DNA from: Elusimicrobiota bacterium
GTDB lineage: Bacteria > Elusimicrobiota > Elusimicrobia > O2-12-FULL-59-9
Direction of reading: 5' to 3'
Length of the DNA stretch: 10,136 bases
NCBI GenBank assembly: GCA_016206405.1
Contig: JACQRQ010000134.1
Span: 1-10,136 of the forward strand
In this document: positions 6,826-10,136 of the stretch, in pieces
How positions within the stretch are numbered: position 1 is the stretch's first letter
Layout: each line of letters opens with the position of its first letter
Translations under genes and position numbers: made by a program
The notes under the pieces: generated by a model
Database searches by the model: none
Seen by the model: only the letters and a program-made list of their open reading frames with translations
Told to the model about the DNA's origin: nothing

Positions 6826-6855
6826 AGTATACCAGCCGAAAGGCATATCGGTCAA
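6826..6855 (-). promoter_or_regulatory. Promoter of the minus-strand VTT-terC-htpX run
   Basis: On the minus strand the -35 is TTGACC (6855-6850), 5 of 6 to consensus. An 18-base spacer leads to the -10 TATACT (6831-6826), also 5 of 6, preceded by TGG as an extended -10. The expected start is near 6819, about 20 bases before the ATG at 6799 and just ahead of its ribosome site. The promoter looks active by itself, so the adjacent LysR-type protein might repress or modulate it rather than being essential. Confidence 0.6.
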
Positions 6856-6867
6856 ACAGATAATATG

Positions 6868-6884
6868 GTATAAGTTATACGTAT
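6868..6884. promoter_or_regulatory. Overlapping palindromes between the LysR gene and the divergent operon
   Basis: GTATAA-G-TTATAC (6868-6880) is a perfect inverted repeat. It overlaps ATACGTAT (6877-6884), a second perfect palindrome, in an AT-rich island. LysR-type regulators bind dyads of this size (T-N11-A class) and often repress their own gene. The dyad covers the extended -10 (TG-G-TATAAG, 6866-6874) proposed for the rightward gene. That promoter has no good -35, as is common for regulated LysR genes. Operator function is inferred. Confidence 0.5.
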
Positions 6885-6890
6885 TAACCG

Positions 6891-7778
6891 ATGATACCGC
6901 TCAATTACCACCACCTCTATTACTTCTACGTCGTCGCCACGGAAGGCAGCATCGTCAAGGCCAAGGAGAAGCTGCTCCTCGCTCAGCCGACCATTAGCGG
7001 CCAACTGCGCGAACTGGAATCCCAGCTTGGCCGGCCGCTCTTTGAGCGCAAGAAACAGCGCCTGCATCTGACTGAGGAAGGTCGCTTCGTCCTAGGTTAC
7101 GCGCAACGCATTTTCGATCTTGGCATGGAGATGGCGGACTCCCTCAAGGATCGCCCGCCGGAAGGCCGGCTGCGGGCCCAGATCGGCTTGGTGACCGGAA
7201 CGCCGCGGGCGATCGCGCAGACTCTCGTGGACCATCTATTCGCGGCCTTTCCCCAGGCGCACCTGACCGTGCGGGAGGACAATCTGGGGGACCTCGAGGA
7301 AGAGCTTCGAGCGCACCGGCTCGATTTGATACTTTCGGATACGCCGCCTTCGGGAGAGGCCGACGAGGAGTTTATCTCGCGTCTGGCGGGACGCGTCCCG
7401 GTCGCGCTGGCCGCCGCGCCCAAGCTGGCGCGCAGACTCGGTCCGCTGCCGCAAGCTCTCGATGGCGCGCCCATGATCCTTCCGGCTCAGCCGAGCCAAG
7501 TCTATCATCAACTGCTCGATCTATTCGCCCGCTGGAAGGTGAAGCCGGACGTGGTGGCGGAGGTTCAGGACGTTGAGTTGGCCCGCCGGCTTGCCGTCGC
7601 CGGGCGCGGCGTCGTCCCTCTCAACCGCGAGACGCTCAAGGACCGCCACTCCGCGGGAATGCTGGTCGCTCTGCCATCAAAGCCGCTCGGCGTACACGAG
7701 TCTGTCTATCTTATCGCGCGGCAACGCCGCTGGCTCAATCCCCTGGCCGAGCGAGCGTTGAACAGTTTTCGGCTCTGA
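6891..7778 (+). CDS. LysR-type transcriptional regulator, NhaR-like
   Basis: The 295-residue product has a LysR-type N-terminal winged HTH (~5-62) and a substrate-binding domain (~92-290). The start LNYHHLYYFYVVATEGSI, then KAKEKLLLAQPTISGQLREL and FERKKQRLHLTEEG, is close to NhaR, the Na+/H+-responsive activator of nhaA in Enterobacteria, more than to generic LysR proteins. No antiporter gene is adjacent. The gene is divergent from the VTT-terC-htpX run with a 91-base shared region, the classic layout for a LysR gene and its target. The start at ATG 6891 gives the usual N-terminus, but no Shine-Dalgarno sequence precedes it. The predicted -10 would leave a leader of only about 10 bases, so translation may be weak or nearly leaderless. 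Expected signals are cation, alkaline or envelope stress (inference from NhaR). Confidence 0.9.
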   Translation: MIPLNYHHLYYFYVVATEGSIVKAKEKLLLAQPTISGQLRELESQLGRPLFERKKQRLHLTEEGRFVLGYAQRIFDLGMEMADSLKDRPPEGRLRAQIGLVTGTPRAIAQTLVDHLFAAFPQAHLTVREDNLGDLEEELRAHRLDLILSDTPPSGEADEEFISRLAGRVPVALAAAPKLARRLGPLPQALDGAPMILPAQPSQVYHQLLDLFARWKVKPDVVAEVQDVELARRLAVAGRGVVPLNRETLKDRHSAGMLVALPSKPLGVHESVYLIARQRRWLNPLAERALNSFRL

Positions 7779-8122
7779 GCGGTCACGTCGCCGACCGCCC
7801 CGCCCCACGATTTGATTCCGCCGGCACGCTGGGAGCCTCCGGCTCCCCGGCCGGTACCCGCAGCAATGCGAAGGGTGCTTGCGTTCCACCCTGCTGGTCC
7901 GCAGAAAACGGCGCGGAAACGCCAACGATAACGGCGCCGGCCAAACAACGCCTTCCTTTCCGAACTACCCCTTGCTTCATTTTCGGTCTTAGTCCATTTT
8001 GCACCTCTCTTCAGGCCTTCCAGGAGTGAAAGCTTCCTGACTGCGGCATAAACGGTTACCCCCCCCCCGGGGATCCGAAAATTCGGCCCAACCCCCGCCG
8101 TAGCTGCGGCCGGAAAAGCCTA
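7779..8122. other. Gene-poor stretch after the LysR gene
   Basis: No gene is supported. GGGAGCC-TCC-GGCTCCC (7831-7847) is a perfect 7-bp hairpin with a 3-base loop, but no T run follows on either strand, so it is not a standard terminator. A minus-strand ORF from 7980 or 8004 to 7783 has a signal-peptide-like start (MKQGVVRKGRRCLAGAVIVG) but a weak ribosome site and a low-complexity end. A C10G4 run lies at 8059-8072. CCGAA-AA-TTCGG (8074-8085) is a small stem just after it. Confidence 0.4.
7831..7847. repeat. Perfect short hairpin downstream of the LysR gene
   Basis: The arms GGGAGCC and GGCTCCC flank the loop TCC. It sits 53 bases after the LysR stop and could end or stabilise that transcript, but a U tract is absent. 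It has the same style (perfect stem, 3-base loop) as the hairpins at 8780-8905. Confidence 0.5.
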
Positions 8123-8151
8123 TTGACATATGCGTTTGCATATGCAATACT
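8123..8151 (+). promoter_or_regulatory. Candidate promoter of the toxin-antitoxin pair
   Basis: A perfect -35 TTGACA (8123-8128) is followed by a 17-base spacer and AATACT (8146-8151), 4 of 6 to the -10 consensus. Transcription would start near 8158. The spacer contains an inverted repeat, the expected position for an autorepressor. The start point would lie after the ATG at 8154 and before the GTG at 8185, which bears on the choice of toxin start. Confidence 0.5.
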
Positions 8152-8157
8152 ATATGC
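8127..8157. promoter_or_regulatory. Candidate TA operator: inverted repeat plus 12-bp spaced ATATGC copies
   Basis: CATATGC-gttt-GCATATG (8127-8144) is a perfect inverted repeat. In addition, ATATGC occurs at 8128, 8140 and 8152, exactly 12 bp apart, so the last copy falls at the toxin's probable N-terminus. Type II antitoxins of the Phd/YefM class bind short palindromes in their own promoters, often cooperatively at several copies. Operator function is inferred from position and symmetry. Confidence 0.5.
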
Positions 8158-8184
8158 GCGTATTCCATCCGGCTGGCCTCGGAT

Positions 8185-8457
8185 GTGCTGAAGGACCTGG
8201 GAAAGTTCCCGGCCTATCATCGGAGGCGCATCTTGGAGGAGATCGAGATGCAACTGGGCCATGAACCGACATTGCCGACCCGGAACAGGAAACTCCTGAT
8301 CAATCTTGTTCCCCCTTGGGAAGCTGAGCCCCCGATCTGGGAGTTGAGGATCGAAGAATTTCGGATATTTTACGACGTCTCGGAAGAAGAGAAGGCGGTG
8401 TATGTCAGGGCCGTGCGCAGAAAGCCGGCAGGTCAATCGACGGAGGATATCCTATGA
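8185..8457 (+). CDS. RelE/ParE-superfamily toxin, N-terminus uncertain
   Basis: From the only in-frame canonical start (GTG 8185) the product is 90 residues. It carries the RelE-like core: RRRILEEIEMQL, TRNRKLLINL, IWELRIEEFRIFYDV and VYVRAVRRK. Such toxins cleave mRNA on the ribosome or target gyrase; the basic C-terminal RAVRRK region favours the RelE type. The reading frame continues upstream as YSIRLASDVLKDL, which looks like the missing first strand and helix of the fold, but no ATG, GTG or TTG precedes it. The ATG at 8154 is in a different frame, and a 2-base (CG) loss or 1-base gain between 8157 and 8160 would account for this. The toxin may therefore be shortened, inactive or mis-assembled. 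Its TGA overlaps the antitoxin ATG (ATGA), so the pair is coupled, with the toxin first, which is less usual for a Phd/YefM partner. Confidence 0.7.
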   Translation: MLKDLGKFPAYHRRRILEEIEMQLGHEPTLPTRNRKLLINLVPPWEAEPPIWELRIEEFRIFYDVSEEEKAVYVRAVRRKPAGQSTEDIL

Positions 8458-8711
8458 GAACCGTTTCAGTCCGCGAGTTGCAGAGGAGCATCAAGCAATG
8501 CGTCCAGTATTCCCAGAAGGATAGGATTGTTATCACTCAGCATGGGGAGCCTTCTGCCGTGATCATCGGAGTCAAAGGAATGGATTGGGAATCGGTGGTT
8601 ATGGAAACGAACCCGCGCTTCTGGAAGATGATCCGAAAGCGCAGGGCTCAGCCGACGATATCTCTACAGGAAGCGAAATCCCGCGTCGCCGGCAAGCGGC
8701 CGCGAAGCTAA
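8454..8711 (+). CDS. Phd/YefM-family antitoxin
   Basis: The 85-residue product has the Phd/YefM DNA-binding fold at ~1-55: RTVSVRELQRSIKQCVQYSQ, then DRIVITQHGEPSAVIIGVKG, the family's helix-strand pattern with the conserved (I/V)T-x-(H/R)G-(E/K)P-x-AV. The C-terminal part (WESVVMETNPRFWKMIRKRR onward) is basic and would wrap the toxin, although many antitoxins are acidic there. It would neutralise the upstream RelE-like toxin and repress the shared promoter at 8123-8157. The ATG lies within the toxin stop (ATGA), with GGAGGATAT just upstream as a good ribosome site. Identification is strong; activity of the pair is uncertain because of the toxin start problem. Confidence 0.8.
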   Translation: MRTVSVRELQRSIKQCVQYSQKDRIVITQHGEPSAVIIGVKGMDWESVVMETNPRFWKMIRKRRAQPTISLQEAKSRVAGKRPRS

Positions 8712-8779
8712 CCCTCTCGCAGCAAATTCGGGCTGGACTTCCTTCGGCTCGGCTGCCGCTTCGCTCAGGATAAAATCGC

Positions 8780-8928
8780 CGGTTTGGGCGCCGCCCAAAC
8801 CGTTCAAGCACTACTCAAAGGATAAATCCCTATACCTCGGGCCCCGCTGCGCGGGACTCCCCCCGGCTTTGCCGGGGGTCGCTGATTCCTGGCGCAAGCT
8901 GCGCCTGACGCCGGCGGCCCTGGCCGCC
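8780..8928. repeat. Cluster of five near-perfect short hairpins
   Basis: Five inverted repeats follow one another: CGGTTTGGGCG/CGCCCAAACCG (8780-8802, 11-base arms around one C, or 10-base arms with loop GCC); CCCGC-TGC-GCGGG (8843-8855); CCCCCGGC-TTT-GCCGGGGG (8860-8878); GGCGCA-AGC-TGCGCC (8891-8905); and GGCGGCC-CT-GGCCGCC (8913-8928). The first three lie in noncoding DNA and the last two within the XRE-like gene. None is followed by a T run on the plus strand; on the minus strand the first is followed by CGATTTTA, a weak terminator tail. They may be REP-like palindromes or a recombination junction. Confidence 0.55.
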
Positions 8929-9279
8929 GCAGCTCGCGTCGGACCCAATGCCCTTCTGAACCTTGAGCGCGGGGACGCCGAGCCCAAAGAATGGGTGGTC
9001 GGACGCATCCTCAAAGCGTTCGGCGACAAGGTCCGGGAAGCCTTCCCCGGCGCCAAGGACGTTTACGACTTCCTGATCCCGCCCAAGGACTTCGCGAGCT
9101 GGCTCCGGAACTTCCGCCTTCGGCGCGGCCTCCAGCAGTCCGAATTGGCGAAAGCCCTTGGAGTCACGAAGGTGACGATCTTCCATTATGAACGGAACGT
9201 CTGCAAGCCACGACCCGTAATACAACAGCGACTGCGGAGGGTCTTTAGCTGCAAAGCAGATTTAGATCGATTTTTGTGA
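8869..9279 (+). CDS. Tandem-HTH (XRE/Cro-C1-like) protein, start uncertain
   Basis: The 136-residue frame holds two helix-turn-helix segments. The first (~10-52) reads RLTPAALAAAARVGPNALLNLERG and the second (~80-125) reads RLRRGLQQSELAKALGVTKVTIFHYERN, a clear Cro/C1-type domain. A linker with FPGAKDVYDFLIPPKD joins them. It is probably a DNA-binding regulator. The only canonical in-frame start nearby is TTG 8869, which has no Shine-Dalgarno sequence and lies in the loop of the 8-bp GC hairpin at 8860-8878. The frame stays open upstream through the hairpin region, so the natural N-terminus may have been lost. It might regulate the adjacent toxin-antitoxin pair, but nothing in the sequence shows this. 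Identity of the second HTH is secure, the first is moderate. Confidence 0.6.
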   Translation: MPGVADSWRKLRLTPAALAAAARVGPNALLNLERGDAEPKEWVVGRILKAFGDKVREAFPGAKDVYDFLIPPKDFASWLRNFRLRRGLQQSELAKALGVTKVTIFHYERNVCKPRPVIQQRLRRVFSCKADLDRFL

Positions 9280-9350
9280 CGCGAAACTGTAGAACCAACC
9301 AGGCGAGTCCCCTGCGTGTGCGACAGAGTCGTCAGGGTCCGTGCCAGAAT

Positions 9351-10136
9351 CTATCTGGCTGAATTGAGTTGCTGCCGCAGCCAACGGGCCTCATAGGCGT
9401 CGTCGGCTGCCAAGGCAATCTCCGACTTTCGAAGGATTAGCTCCATACGACGGCACAGCTTGGCGGCATGTCCCCGCTCGCCGCGCGCAAAGGCCACGAT
9501 TGCCTGATTGAGTGCGGTAAGGGCGCAATCATAGGGGTCATTGGGGGACATGCTGGCAGAGCATTCGGCAAAGTATCGCGCGGAAGCGCCAATGTTCCTG
9601 CGGTGGGCCTCAACGTGACCTAAATTGTGCAGCTCCACGGTGATCATTCCCGTATCAGCCAGCCGGCGGTTCAATTCCAGGCTCTCCTCGAAGAGATCCG
9701 CCGCCCGATCGTAATCCCCCGTCATTCGGGTCGCCTGGGCGCAAAGGTGAAGCGGGGCCTGCCCAAAGGCCGGCGTGAGACCGCCTGCAAGCTCCCTAGC
9801 TTCAGCGGCGATATCGCGAGCGAGGTCGTACGCGGCATCCTCGAGCGCGGATCTGCTAAGAGCTACACGGGCCAACAGCCGGGCTTCGGCGTCCCCGACC
9901 TGATCTGCGACTTTAAGCGCCTCCTCGCTCCTTTTACGCGATTCCCCCTTAGATCCCTGCCAGAATGAGAGCAGGCTGTCTCCGTACAGGGCCAGAGCCC
10001 GATCCCTCGATGGATCGGCACTCCCTTCACGCAACACCGCTGCGAGAAGGCTTCGGCCAGTGTTGATGTCCCGTGGCGACATCAGCCAGACTCTCCAGAC
10101 ATTAGCCGCCAACTCCAGGGCCGCCTCCTTCTGGTC
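9351..10136 (-). CDS. TPR-repeat protein, C-terminal part (5' end beyond the window)
   Basis: The frame is open to the right edge of the window, so this is the C-terminal ~261 residues of a longer protein; a TTG at 10112 is unlikely to be the true start. It consists of helical repeats of the TPR kind, such as RALALYGDSLLSFWQGSKGE, AEARLLARVALSRSALEDAA, CAQATRMTGDYDRAADLFEE and ELHNLGHVEAHRRNIGASAR. The series resembles the C-terminal TPR part of AfsR/LuxR-type ATPase regulators or predicted ATPases linked to cyclase domains, whose N-terminal domains would lie outside the window. The stop is TAG at 9351. It is convergent with the tandem-HTH gene across a 71-base gap that contains no evident terminator. 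Family placement is moderate because no NTPase motif is visible here. Confidence 0.75.
   Translation of the reverse strand, partial: DQKEAALELAANVWRVWLMSPRDINTGRSLLAAVLREGSADPSRDRALALYGDSLLSFWQGSKGESRKRSEEALKVADQVGDAEARLLARVALSRSALEDAAYDLARDIAAEARELAGGLTPAFGQAPLHLCAQATRMTGDYDRAADLFEESLELNRRLADTGMITVELHNLGHVEAHRRNIGASARYFAECSASMSPNDPYDCALTALNQAIVAFARGERGHAAKLCRRMELILRKSEIALAADDAYEARWLRQQLNSAR

Noticed and set aside
6462..6860. Manganese (yybP-ykoY) riboswitch expected upstream of a TerC/Alx gene
   Set aside because: The promoter leaves only about 20 bases of leader and no riboswitch core is visible.
7783..8004. 73-codon minus-strand frame with a signal-peptide-like start
   Set aside because: The ribosome site is weak, the second half is low-complexity Ala/Pro/Glu, and it contains a perfect hairpin; I mention it only as a possibility in the gap entry.
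9280..9350. Terminator or small RNA between the HTH and TPR genes
   Set aside because: No stem with a T tract and no promoter-like pair was seen.

Overview
This is a protein-coding window from a GC-rich bacterium. Two lipoprotein-type signal peptides, a TerC/Alx protein, HtpX and an alternative oxidase suggest a Gram-negative-type, at least partly oxygen-exposed cell. Several genes appear to start with GTG or TTG. I cannot assign a phylum from the sequence alone. I found no rRNA, tRNA, CRISPR array, transposase or phage gene.

Layout. At 237-1745 (+) lies a CNNM/DUF21-CBS membrane protein whose C-terminus is a PTS EIIA-like domain. It converges on a long minus-strand gene run covering about 6.8 kb down to 1.8 kb. 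In transcription order that run is: a half-length VTT/DedA-type ORF, TerC/Alx, a 61-residue lipoprotein, HtpX, a possible 29-residue ORF, a lipoprotein with two peptidoglycan-binding domains, a ~175-base gap, a 33-residue membrane peptide, a di-iron alternative oxidase, and an AI-2E family transporter. Many junctions are translationally coupled (TGATG or ATGA overlaps). A good promoter (TTGACC, 18-base spacer, extended TATACT) drives the run. Divergent from it at 6891 is a LysR-type gene of the NhaR kind, and the shared intergenic region holds palindromes suited to its binding.

From 7779 the character becomes accessory. A gene-poor stretch ends in a C10G4 homopolymer. Next comes a toxin-first RelE/ParE-Phd/YefM module with a 12-bp periodic operator and a toxin reading frame that lacks a proper start. 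A cluster of near-perfect short hairpins follows, then a tandem-HTH XRE-like gene whose start lies inside one of them. The window ends in the C-terminal part of a TPR protein whose 5' end is off the right edge.

Working together (inference): the NhaR-like regulator probably controls an envelope-stress set that combines ion or metal homeostasis (TerC, the CNNM protein), membrane protein quality control (HtpX), wall anchoring (peptidoglycan-binding lipoprotein) and a bypass quinol oxidase. I know of no described system with this combination. The co-transcription is supported by spacing and overlaps, and the shared function is a hypothesis.
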